64,000 nucleotides of DNA from Sphingopyxis sp. H053 (lineage in GTDB: Bacteria > Pseudomonadota > Alphaproteobacteria > Sphingomonadales > Sphingomonadaceae): assembly GCF_001468225.1 (NCBI RefSeq), contig NZ_LNRU01000014.1, positions 1 to 64,000 of the forward strand. Reading direction: 5' to 3'. This document shows positions 51,696-59,428 of the stretch, piece after piece. A program made the position numbers and the translations under genes. The notes under the pieces are model-generated. The model saw only the letters and a list, made by a program, of their open reading frames with translations. It was not told the DNA's origin and did no database searches. Numbering within the stretch: position 1 is the first letter of the stretch; the number at the start of each line of letters is the position of its first letter.

Positions 51696-52670
51696 TTATC
51701 CTTCTCTGACGCGCTCGTAGACGTCGAGCCGGTCGCTGCCAAGCAGGCGGCTGTCGGTAAGGCGCCAGCGGCCGTGCGCATCGGCAAGATCGGTCAGCCC
51801 GATGTCGCCGAGCGCGGGCTTGCCGCCGCCGATCAGGATCGGCGCGCGATAGAGCAGAAGCCGGTCGACGCGGTCGGCGGCGAGGAAGGCCGACGCCGCG
51901 CCGGCGCCGCCCTCGACGAGCAACGAATCGACGTCGCCCACCGCTTCGGGCGAGGCGACGGCGGTCCAGCCTTCGGGCGCTTTGCCGCGGGTGAGCAGGA
52001 ATTTGCGGGGGCTGCGGCCTTCGAGCCCCGGCAGCCGCACGTCGAGTTTCGGTGCGTCGGCTTCAAGCGTCCCGCGTCCGACGAGGATCGCCTGATGCTG
52101 CGCGCGTTCGAGATGGCCGTGCGCGCGGGCACGTTCGCCGGTGATCCAGCGACTCGACCCGTCGGCGCGGGCGATACAGCCGTCGAGCGAGGTCGCGAGC
52201 TTGAGTGTCACGAACGGGCGCCCTTCGGTGTGCCGCGTCCACCAGGGCGCCATCGCGGCGCGCGCTGCGGCGGGAAGGACGTTGAAGACGACCTCGATCC
52301 CCGCCGCCTGCAACCGCGCGATGCCCTTGCCGTTGGTGCGCGGATCGGGGTCCTGCGCCGCGATCACGACGCGCGCAACGCCCGCGGCGATCAGCGAATC
52401 GCTGCACGCCGGCCCGCGCGGACTTGCGTGGGCGCACGGCTCGAGCGTGACATAAGCGGTCGCGCCCCGCGCCGCGTCGCCAGCCGCCGCGAGCGCTGCC
52501 GCCTCGGCATGCGGCCGTCCGCCGGGCTGGGTCCAGCCGCGCGCGAGAACCTTGCCCTGCCGGACGATCAGACAGCCGACATTGGGGTTGGGTGCCGACG
52601 CCGGGCGGCCGCGCCGCGAGAGCGCGATGGCGACCGCCATCCAGTCGGCATCGGCGGGGCCGCGCTGCAT
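51696..52670 (-). CDS. ribD: bifunctional riboflavin deaminase/reductase
   Basis: The 324-residue enzyme has an N-terminal deaminase domain with the zinc site HAEAAAL and LEPCAHASPRGPACSDSLI, and a C-terminal reductase domain from about residue 150 (PFVTLKLATSLDGCIARADG, then LLVEGGAGAASAFLAA). It carries out the deamination and NADPH reduction steps. It starts 4 bases after the preceding membrane protein gene, so all four minus-strand genes probably form an operon. Confidence 0.95.
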   Translation of the reverse strand: MQRGPADADWMAVAIALSRRGRPASAPNPNVGCLIVRQGKVLARGWTQPGGRPHAEAAALAAAGDAARGATAYVTLEPCAHASPRGPACSDSLIAAGVARVVIAAQDPDPRTNGKGIARLQAAGIEVVFNVLPAAARAAMAPWWTRHTEGRPFVTLKLATSLDGCIARADGSSRWITGERARAHGHLERAQHQAILVGRGTLEADAPKLDVRLPGLEGRSPRKFLLTRGKAPEGWTAVASPEAVGDVDSLLVEGGAGAASAFLAADRVDRLLLYRAPILIGGGKPALGDIGLTDLADAHGRWRLTDSRLLGSDRLDVYERVREG

Positions 52671-52674
52671 ATGG

Positions 52675-53142
52675 TCAGTCGGCGGCTTTGGGCTGCGCGC
52701 CGCGCGCCGCGCGTTCGGCGAGCGTCGAGCGCGTCGCCACCGGCTCGGGCTTTTTCTTCGCCGCGGCCGCCGCCTCTTCGCCCAGCGTCTCGCGCGTCAC
52801 CTTGTCCGCCTCGGCCGAATCATATTCGATGCCGAGGCTGTCGGCGAAACGCTGATATTCGGCGCGCTTCTGGGCGTTGTGCAGCGTCGTTTCCTTGGCG
52901 CGCGCAACCCAGTCGGCGCGGATCTCGGCGGCGCTGCGGTTCGCGGTCCAGTTTTCGAAATAGATGATCTGCTCTTTCGGCTTTTCATAAGGGATCAGAT
53001 ATTTCTCGACCCCGGTGAAAATCAGCCAGGTCAGCGCCAGCGCGACACCCCAGATCGCCCAGCGATGCGGGCGCGGTTCGCGGATATAGGCCCAGAAATC
53101 GGACAGGCCGCCGCCGACATCCACTTTGTTGAACATTCCCAT
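52675..53142 (-). CDS. single-pass membrane protein of unknown function
   Basis: The 155-residue protein has one transmembrane helix (HRWAIWGVALALTWLIFTGV, about residues 26-45), a middle region with a coiled-coil-like charged stretch (AARAKETTLHNAQKRAEYQRFADSLG-like), and a disordered alanine/lysine-rich tail. It lies 4 bases upstream of ribD. I do not recognise a domain; similar single-pass proteins are seen next to ribD in sphingomonads, but no role is known. Start at 53142; a second ATG 6 bases later is possible. Confidence 0.7.
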   Translation of the reverse strand: MGMFNKVDVGGGLSDFWAYIREPRPHRWAIWGVALALTWLIFTGVEKYLIPYEKPKEQIIYFENWTANRSAAEIRADWVARAKETTLHNAQKRAEYQRFADSLGIEYDSAEADKVTRETLGEEAAAAAKKKPEPVATRSTLAERAARGAQPKAAD

Positions 53143-53268
53143 TGGCCCAATTTAGGCGATGTCGCGGCAATTTGCGAGGGGAAGCGACGCGCGCGAGGGA
53201 TTGCGTCAGATGAAGAATGGGAGCGTTCTCGATTGCAAAAAATGCAATAGCAGATGTCCATTTCGCAG

Positions 53269-53296
53269 TTGCAACATTTTTGGTGCAGTGCAATAT
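53269..53296 (+). promoter_or_regulatory. candidate promoter of the small RNA
   Basis: TTGCAA (53269-53274) and CAATAT (53291-53296) are spaced 16 bases, a plausible -35/-10 pair that would start transcription near 53300. The rest of the 293-base gap shows nothing else. Confidence 0.4.
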
Positions 53297-53299
53297 GAG

Positions 53300-53362
53300 C
53301 ATGCCTTTTAGGCATCCTCTCCCAAAACTTTCACGGGCCACCTTCGGGTGGCCCTTTTTTTT
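53300..53362 (+). ncRNA. candidate small regulatory RNA with CU-rich loop
   Basis: Two hairpins frame an unpaired pyrimidine-rich segment. The first is ATGCC-TTTTA-GGCAT (53301-53315); then comes CCTCTCCC (about 53316-53323), complementary to a Shine-Dalgarno sequence; then a strong stem GGGCCACC-TTCG-GGTGGCCC (53335-53354) with eight T residues (53355-53362). The plan is that of alphaproteobacterial trans-acting sRNAs that block ribosome binding. The strand is set by the T-tract. The 5' end is inferred. Confidence 0.66.
53335..53362 (+). terminator. intrinsic terminator with UUCG tetraloop
   Basis: Perfect 8-bp stem GGGCCACC/GGTGGCCC with a TTCG loop and eight T residues: the clearest Rho-independent terminator in the window. 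No plus-strand gene ends just upstream, which suggests an RNA gene. Confidence 0.92.
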
Positions 53363-53435
53363 GCCCATTTTCGGGCTAAAAACCTGACTTTTTTAGTCGA
53401 GAAATACGATCCGGTTCGAATCGGGCGATCGCGAA

Positions 53436-53897
53436 TCAGTCCTGTACGGGCGTCCTTGCTTCGAATCGCCTGACTTCGGCAATGAAGCTGCCCGGCAGCG
53501 GCGTCGGCGTCCCGCTGTCGGTGTCGAGATGGGCGTAGCTGATCTCGATATCGGTGAGCCGCTCATTTTCGCGGAAAATCCCGCAATGAACCGTGAAGCT
53601 CGTCCGCCCGAAGCGATTGATTCGCGCCGCGATCGTGATCAGTTCGTCGAGCCGCGCGGGCGCATGATAGTCGATCTCGCAATGCGTCTCGTGAATATCT
53701 GTACCATATTGGTGAAAATAGGGTCCGGGCTGCCCCTCGCCGAGCGCCCGGAAATATTCGGTCACGCCGATGTCGGCGTAGACGAGATAATTGGCGTTGA
53801 AGACGATATTCTGGCCGTCGATCTCGTTGAAACGGACGCGGACACGCTCCTGCACACGGAAATCGGCGAGCGGCACGTCGCTGCGAAGGTCGGTCAT
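53436..53897 (-). CDS. acyl-CoA thioesterase (4HBT hotdog fold)
   Basis: The 153-residue protein has the hotdog pattern VRVRFNEIDGQNIVFNANYLVYADIGVTEYFRAL, with the D-x-x-x-x-V-x-N-x-x-Y 4HBT motif and the helix start of YbgC-type thioesterases, and ends with GSFIAEVRRFEA. It probably hydrolyses acyl-CoAs. The gene lies 7 bases after the aminopeptidase gene on the same strand. Confidence 0.87.
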   Translation of the reverse strand: MTDLRSDVPLADFRVQERVRVRFNEIDGQNIVFNANYLVYADIGVTEYFRALGEGQPGPYFHQYGTDIHETHCEIDYHAPARLDELITIAARINRFGRTSFTVHCGIFRENERLTDIEISYAHLDTDSGTPTPLPGSFIAEVRRFEARTPVQD

Positions 53898-53904
53898 GTG
53901 GCGA

Positions 53905-55743
53905 TCAAGCCGCGAGCGCGGCGGGGGCGCGGTCGAGCGGCGCGCACGCGGCTTCGAGCCAGCCCCGGTCGTCGCCGGCCATCCCGGGCGCGAGTTTTTC
54001 GAACACCGCGGCGTGATAGGCGTCGAGCCAGTCGGCCTCGGCGCCCGACAGCAGCGCGGCGTCGATGAGGTTCTGCGCGATCGGGGCGAAGGTGATCGTC
54101 TCGAACCCCAGCATATCCTCTTCGGCGCCGTCGATGCTCTGCGGCACCACGATCACCAGATTTTCGATGCGGATGCCGAACGCGCCCGCCTTGTAATAGC
54201 CGGGCTCGTTCGAGAGGATCATGCCCGCGTGGAGCGCCTCCTCGGTCCCCGCCTGCCCGCCCGACGGCTTGGCGATACGCTGCGGGCCTTCGTGGACCGC
54301 CAGATAAGCGCCGACGCCGTGGCCGGTGCCGTGGGCATAATCGACCCCGTCGGCCCACAGATATTGGCGCGCAAGAATGTCGAGCTGGCTGCCGCGCGTC
54401 CCCTTGGGGAAGCGCGCGGTCGCGAGCGCGATATGCCCCTTCAGCACCTGCGTGAAGCGGCGGCGCATTTCGGCGGTCGGCGCGCCGATCGCGATCGTGC
54501 GCGTGATGTCGGTCGTGCCGTCGGCGTACTGCCCGCCCGAATCGACGAGATAGAGCGTGCCCGTCTCGATCGCGCGGTTCGTCGTCGCGTCGACCTTGTA
54601 ATGCGGCAGCGCGCCGTTCGGACCCGCCGCCGAGATGGTGTCGAAGCTCAGATCGACAAGCGCGCCATTCTGGTCGCGAAATTCGCGCAGCTTCGCCGCG
54701 GCGCCGAGTTCGTCGAGCCCGCCCTGCGGCGCGACATCCTCCATCCATTGCAGGAAGCGCGACACCGCGACGCCGTCGCGGACGTGCGCGGCGCGCGTGC
54801 CGTTCAGCTCGGTGTCGTTCTTGATCGCCTTGGGCAGCACCGCGGGATCGCGGTGGCGTTCGATCTTCGCGCCCGCCGCCTCGAGCGCAGCAAAGATCGC
54901 CGCGACCGCGCGGTCGGGATCGACTGCGACCTTCTTGTCCTTGAGATCGGCGAGCGCGGCTTCGAACGCGTCGCGGTCGTGGACGCGCACGCTGTTGCCC
55001 AGATGCGCGCGCACCGCGTCGGTGACCTTCTCGGGCGCGATGAACAGGTCGGCGGTCGCGTCGGCGTGGAGCAATGCGAAGGCGAGCCCGACGGGCGTGT
55101 GGCTGACGTCCGATCCGCGGATGTTGAAAGTCCACGCGACCGAATCGAGCGCGGTCATCACCGTCGTGTCGAGCCCCCTGGCCTTCAGCCAGTCGGCGAT
55201 CACGGCGCGCTTGTCGGTCGCCGCCTGCCCGGCGAGTTTGGTGTCATAGACCGTCACTGCGGCGGCGCTCGGCGCGGGCCGGTCGTCCCACGCGGCGTCG
55301 AGCGGGTTGGCGTCGACCGCGACGAGCTGCGCGCCCTTGTCGGCGAGCGCCTTGCCCAGCCCGCGCGCCCAGTCGATGCCGTGGAGCCAGGGGTCGAAAC
55401 CGATCTTCTGCCCGGCGCTGACGTTGGCGCCGAGCCATTCGGCGACGCTCGACTGCGGCACGCCGACATAGTCGAACAGCGCGCCATCGACCTGATCGCG
55501 CACCTGCACCGTATAGCGCCCGTCGACGAACACCGCGGCCTTTGCGGGCAGCACCGCCGCGGTGCCGGCCGAACCGCCGAAGCCCGTCAGCCACGCCATG
55601 CGCTGCGCATAGTCGCCGACGTACTCGCTCATATGCTCGTCGCTGATCGGCACGACGAAGCCGTCGAGACCGCGCGCGGCAAGTTCGGCGCGGACGCGGG
55701 CGAGGCGCTCTGCATAGACCGATTGGGGGACGGGGCTGGACAT
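53905..55743 (-). CDS. aminopeptidase P family protein (Xaa-Pro aminopeptidase)
   Basis: The 612-residue M24B peptidase has two N-terminal creatinase-like domains and a C-terminal pita-bread domain. Metal ligands appear in LYLVDSGGQYADGTTDITRT (two aspartates), HGTGHGVGAYLAVHEGPQ (histidine), and ILSNEPGYYKAGAFGIRIENL (two glutamates). It removes N-terminal residues before proline. Length fits the long, cytoplasmic form. It is divergent from the S9 peptidase gene, so two proline-specific peptidases share one intergenic region. Confidence 0.95.
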   Translation of the reverse strand: MSSPVPQSVYAERLARVRAELAARGLDGFVVPISDEHMSEYVGDYAQRMAWLTGFGGSAGTAAVLPAKAAVFVDGRYTVQVRDQVDGALFDYVGVPQSSVAEWLGANVSAGQKIGFDPWLHGIDWARGLGKALADKGAQLVAVDANPLDAAWDDRPAPSAAAVTVYDTKLAGQAATDKRAVIADWLKARGLDTTVMTALDSVAWTFNIRGSDVSHTPVGLAFALLHADATADLFIAPEKVTDAVRAHLGNSVRVHDRDAFEAALADLKDKKVAVDPDRAVAAIFAALEAAGAKIERHRDPAVLPKAIKNDTELNGTRAAHVRDGVAVSRFLQWMEDVAPQGGLDELGAAAKLREFRDQNGALVDLSFDTISAAGPNGALPHYKVDATTNRAIETGTLYLVDSGGQYADGTTDITRTIAIGAPTAEMRRRFTQVLKGHIALATARFPKGTRGSQLDILARQYLWADGVDYAHGTGHGVGAYLAVHEGPQRIAKPSGGQAGTEEALHAGMILSNEPGYYKAGAFGIRIENLVIVVPQSIDGAEEDMLGFETITFAPIAQNLIDAALLSGAEADWLDAYHAAVFEKLAPGMAGDDRGWLEAACAPLDRAPAALAA

Positions 55744-55811
55744 GGTCGCTTCCTTGTTCCTACATCGTAGGCGATCCCGCCCAATCGGGCGACACCGCGG
55801 GGGATTTTTCG

Positions 55812-57974
55812 ATGCGCGCTATTTGGATGTTTCTGGCAGCAATTGCCACCCCGCTTGTCGCATCGCCTGCCCTGTTCGCCAAAGAGAAAGATGCCGCATT
55901 GACCAGCCCGACCCCTGCCCTGCCCGCCGCCCCGGTCGCGGAAAAGCGCCCGCACGAAGTGACGCTGCACGGCAAAAAACTCTCCGACCCGTATCACTGG
56001 CTGAAGGACGAGAGCTATCCGGTGATCGATGACAAGGATGTGCTCGACTATGTGAAGGCCGAGAATGCCTATTTCGACGCCGCGATGAAGCCGCATGCGG
56101 CGCTCGTCGAAACGATCTTCCAGGAGATGAAGGGTCGGATCAAGGAAGCCGATTCGAGCGTGCCGCAGAAGGACGGCGACTGGGTCTATTGGGTCGAATT
56201 TGAAGAGGGCGCCGAATATAAGAAATGGTATCGTAAACCCGCCGCGGGCGGGGACGCGATCCTGATCCTCGACGAAGTAGCGATGGCCGCGGGCAAGGAA
56301 TATTTCCGCCTTGCCGAGGTGTCGGTCAGCCCGAACGGCAAGCTGATGGCCTATTCGTTCGACGACAATGGCTCCGAACGGTTCGAGGTGCGTATCCGCA
56401 ATCTCGATACCGGCGAAATGCTGCCCGACGTGATCCCCGGCACCCTGTCGTCGCTGGTTTGGACCGCAAAGAATGACGCTTTGCTCTATGGGCTCGCGAA
56501 CGAGAATTGGCGCACCGACAATGTCCGGCTGCACAAGCTGGGTACCCCGGTGAGCGCGGACAAATTGCTCTATAAGGAAGCCGACATCGGTTTCGGCGTC
56601 GGCATCGGCAAGACCGCCGCCGACAATTATATCGTGATCGCGACGGGCGATAACGAGACGAGCGAGGTTTACCTGCTCCCCGCCGACAATCCCGAAGCGA
56701 AGATGCAGCTCGTGTCGGCGCGCAAGAAGGGCCGCGAATATAGCGTCGATGAGCGGAACGGCACGCTCTATGTCTACACCAACGACGAGCATCCCAATTT
56801 CCGCGTCGCGACCGCCGACATCAAGGCGCCGGGAACGTGGAAGACGCTGATCCCCGGATCGGATGCGAGCTACATCACCGGGCTTTCGGTCTTCCGCGAC
56901 TATTTCGTACTCGAAACGCGCGAGAAGGGCGTCGATCAGGTCGATATCCGCCAATATGACGCGCCGCTGACCCCCGGCCGGATCCAGTTCCCCGAGTCGA
57001 CCTATGTGGCGGGGCTCGGTGACAATCCCGAATATCATCAGGACAAGCTGCGCCTCGATTATGAATCGATGGTCACCCCCGACACGGTGTTCGACTATGA
57101 TCTGGCGAGCGGCAAGCTCGAGACGCTGAAGGTGCAGGAAATTCCATCCGGTTATAATCATGATGACTATGTAACCGAATTGGTGAACATGCCTTCGCGC
57201 GACGGCACGCCGGTGCCGGTCTCGCTCGTCTACAAGAAGGGCACGCCGCGCGACGGCAGCGCGCCGATGCACCTCTATGTCTATGGCTCGTACGGCTACC
57301 GCGTCCCGCCGGGCTTTTCGACGACGCGTTTGAGCCTTGTCGATCGCGGGATGATCTATGCGATCGCGCATGTCCGCGGCGGCGACGACCTCGGCCGCGC
57401 CTGGTATCTCGCGGGCAAGACGACCGAGCGCAAGAATACGTTCAACGACTTTATCGACGTCGCCAAGGGCCTGATCGCGGCGAAATATACGAGCGCGGGC
57501 AAGATTTCGATCGAAGGCCGCTCGGCGGGCGGGCAGGTGATGGGCGCGGTCTATAATCAGGCGCCCGAATTGTGGGGCGCGGTGCTCGCGGGCGTGCCCT
57601 TCGTCGATGTGATCAACACGATGGTCGACGAAACGCTGCCGCTGACGCCGGGGGAATGGCCCGAATGGGGCAACCCGATCACCGACAAGGCGGCGTTCGA
57701 CTATATGCTGAGCTACAGCCCTTACGACAATGTGACCGCAAAGGCCTATCCGCCGATGCTCGTGTCGGCGGGGCTAAATGATCCGCGCGTGACCTATTGG
57801 GAACCCGCCAAATGGGTCGCGAAGCTGCGCGCGACGCGGACCAACGACGCGACGCTGCTTCTGCGCACCAACATGGGCGCCGGCCATGCCGGCAAGTCGG
57901 GCCGCTGGGGCGCGCTGCGCGAGGATGCCGAGGAGTTTGCGTTCGTGCTGACGCAGCTGGGGGTGGAGAAATAA
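55812..57974 (+). CDS. prolyl oligopeptidase family S9 protein
   Basis: The 720-residue serine peptidase has a signal peptide (IWMFLAAIATPLVASPALFA), a beta-propeller domain with a start HGKKLSDPYHWLKDE, and the alpha/beta-hydrolase domain: catalytic serine in ISIEGRSAGGQVMGAV, aspartate in GLNDPRVTYWEP, histidine in TNMGAGHAGKSGRWG. The mix SAGG places it nearer oligopeptidase B, which cleaves after basic residues, than prolyl oligopeptidase. A periplasmic location is inferred. Confidence 0.92.
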   Translation: MRAIWMFLAAIATPLVASPALFAKEKDAALTSPTPALPAAPVAEKRPHEVTLHGKKLSDPYHWLKDESYPVIDDKDVLDYVKAENAYFDAAMKPHAALVETIFQEMKGRIKEADSSVPQKDGDWVYWVEFEEGAEYKKWYRKPAAGGDAILILDEVAMAAGKEYFRLAEVSVSPNGKLMAYSFDDNGSERFEVRIRNLDTGEMLPDVIPGTLSSLVWTAKNDALLYGLANENWRTDNVRLHKLGTPVSADKLLYKEADIGFGVGIGKTAADNYIVIATGDNETSEVYLLPADNPEAKMQLVSARKKGREYSVDERNGTLYVYTNDEHPNFRVATADIKAPGTWKTLIPGSDASYITGLSVFRDYFVLETREKGVDQVDIRQYDAPLTPGRIQFPESTYVAGLGDNPEYHQDKLRLDYESMVTPDTVFDYDLASGKLETLKVQEIPSGYNHDDYVTELVNMPSRDGTPVPVSLVYKKGTPRDGSAPMHLYVYGSYGYRVPPGFSTTRLSLVDRGMIYAIAHVRGGDDLGRAWYLAGKTTERKNTFNDFIDVAKGLIAAKYTSAGKISIEGRSAGGQVMGAVYNQAPELWGAVLAGVPFVDVINTMVDETLPLTPGEWPEWGNPITDKAAFDYMLSYSPYDNVTAKAYPPMLVSAGLNDPRVTYWEPAKWVAKLRATRTNDATLLLRTNMGAGHAGKSGRWGALREDAEEFAFVLTQLGVEK

Positions 57975-57984
57975 TCACAAACGT

Positions 57985-58055
57985 CGTCATTCCGTGAAAG
58001 CGGGAACCCAGCTCAGACGGTTGCTCGCTGGGTTCCCGCTTTCGCGGGAATGACG
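57985..58055. repeat. palindromic repeat after the S9 peptidase gene, family 4
   Basis: Inverted arms around 57985-58013 and 58027-58055 with small mismatches (CGTCATTCC..GAAAGCGGGAACCCAGC). It lies between convergent genes and could act as a terminator. The type is similar to intergenic palindromes seen in many alphaproteobacteria. Confidence 0.75.
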
Positions 58056-58080
58056 ATGTTTTTGGATGATGCGTAAGCGC

Positions 58081-58422
58081 CTAGGCGTCCTTGCCCAGTC
58101 GCTCGAGCCATGCCTTCGCCTGCTTGGGTTCCCCCGGCGCGTTCGATGCGACGGGTCCGCGAGACGCCTCGAATTCTTCGTGCAGCGCGAAGGGCTGCAA
58201 GCCCAGTTGATCGCGCACTTGATCGATTTCTTCGCCCCGGTCGCACAGGTCCATAACGACGGGTTCCCATTTGGCGTGCGCCGCGCGATCCTTGGTGTGG
58301 CCAAACAAGCCCCATGAGCCGGCAGCAACCCGGCGCAACGCGTCTAGCAGGACGGCCTCATATTCGGCCTCCAGCTCGAGACGACGGGTGTCGAGGCGCT
58401 CGAGGCGGTCCGCCCTGCTCAT
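58081..58422 (-). CDS. small protein of unknown function
   Basis: The 113-residue protein is helical and charged, starting MSRADRLERLDTRRLELEAEYEAVLLDALRRVAAG (coiled-coil-like) and holding the patterned stretch GSWGLFGHTKDRAAHAKWEPVVMDLCDRGEEID. It overlaps the HAD hydrolase stop by ATGA, so it is translated with it. Short proteins of this kind occur in other sphingomonads, without function. Confidence 0.68.
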   Translation of the reverse strand: MSRADRLERLDTRRLELEAEYEAVLLDALRRVAAGSWGLFGHTKDRAAHAKWEPVVMDLCDRGEEIDQVRDQLGLQPFALHEEFEASRGPVASNAPGEPKQAKAWLERLGKDA

Positions 58423-59033
58423 CAGACCGGCAAATATCCGCGCGCTATCAATTCGGCCTCCAGCGTCACCGCATCCTCAAAGCGATGGGCGGCAATGCCA
58501 ACCGATTCGGCACCCGCGACATTTGCCGCATTGTCGTCGATGAACAGCGCACCCGCGGGGTCGATACCGAATCGCTCGATCGCGAGGCGGTAGATCGCCG
58601 GGTCAGGCTTCATCAATTTCTCGGTCCCCGACACGATGATATCGCCGAAGCGATCGAAGACCGGCTGGGTCGGGCGGAAAGCTTCCCAGAATTCATGGCC
58701 GAAGTTGGTGATCGCAAACAGCGGCACGCCCGCGGCGTCGAGGCGTTCGACGAGCTCGAGGCTGCCGGGCATCGGCGCAGGGATCGTCTCGTTGAAGCGC
58801 GTCGCATAGGCATCGATCAGCAGCGCATGATCGGGAAATTCGGCTTTCCGTTCGGGCACCATCTCGGCGAGAGGGCGGCCGGCGTCGTGCTGGAAATGCC
58901 ACTGCGGCGTGACGACATTCGTCACGAACCATTCGAGCTGGTCCTTGTCGGCGATCAGCTTGGCGAAGAGATAGCGCAGGTCCCAGTCGAACAGGACGCG
59001 GCCGACGTCGAAGATCACACTCTGCCGAATCAT
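58422..59033 (-). CDS. HAD family hydrolase
   Basis: The 203-residue protein has a modified HAD motif I VIFDVGRVLFDWD (D-V-G-x-V instead of D-x-D), motif II FAITNFGHEF, and motif III/IV KPDPAIYRLAIERFG and ALFIDDNAANVAGA. The missing second aspartate in motif I is usual in the YihX/haloacid dehalogenase-like subgroup. It is a phosphatase or dehalogenase of unknown substrate. I chose the ATG at 59033 behind GGAGG. Confidence 0.88.
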   Translation of the reverse strand: MIRQSVIFDVGRVLFDWDLRYLFAKLIADKDQLEWFVTNVVTPQWHFQHDAGRPLAEMVPERKAEFPDHALLIDAYATRFNETIPAPMPGSLELVERLDAAGVPLFAITNFGHEFWEAFRPTQPVFDRFGDIIVSGTEKLMKPDPAIYRLAIERFGIDPAGALFIDDNAANVAGAESVGIAAHRFEDAVTLEAELIARGYLPV

Positions 59034-59093
59034 GCGGCCTCCAGACACGCGAAAGCGCCGCCGGAAGCCTCCGACGGCGTAACGCTGTTCATC

Positions 59094-59120
59094 AAAAACA
59101 AACGGGGCGAAATCACCCCG
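59094..59120 (-). terminator. intrinsic terminator of rpmJ
   Basis: On the minus strand CGGGG-TGATTTCG-CCCCG is followed by TTTGTTTTT (59094-59102), 11 bases after the rpmJ stop. Confidence 0.75.
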
Positions 59121-59130
59121 CGCAGGGGCA

Positions 59131-59256
59131 TTAGCCCTGGCGCGCCTTGAAGCGGCGGTTGGTCTTGTTGATCACATAGGTGCGGCCACGACGGCGGATA
59201 ACGCGGTTATCCCGGTGGCGGTCCTTCAGCGACTTCAGGCTGTTGCGAATCTTCAT
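59131..59256 (-). CDS. rpmJ: 50S ribosomal protein L36
   Basis: A 41-residue protein, MKIRNSLKSLKDRHRDNR at the start and NRRFKARQG at the end, with the L36 core VIRRRGRTYVINKTN. The long 41-residue form with no zinc cysteines is typical of alphaproteobacteria. It lies alone between an intrinsic terminator and a palindromic repeat. Confidence 0.95.
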   Translation of the reverse strand: MKIRNSLKSLKDRHRDNRVIRRRGRTYVINKTNRRFKARQG

Positions 59257-59345
59257 GATCTCTGTCCGTAAATCTTGGCGTATTGACGCGAAGCGGCGCA
59301 ACTATGGGGAAGCGGGTAAAAAGTCAACCGGCTGCGAGGAGAAAA

Positions 59346-59425
59346 CGTCGTCCCCGCGAAGGCGGGGACCGCCATCGGCCTCGCGCTACACCGCCTGCGG
59401 CCCCCGCCTTCGCGGGGGCGACGAT
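59346..59425. repeat. palindromic repeat between rpoN and rpmJ, family 4 variant
   Basis: Inverted arms CGTCGTCCCCGCGAAGGCGG (from 59346) and CCGCCTTCGCGGGGGCGACG (to 59424) with one mismatch around a spacer of about 35 bases. It ends just before the rpoN stop and may end rpoN transcription. Confidence 0.75.
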
Positions 59426-59428
59426 ATG

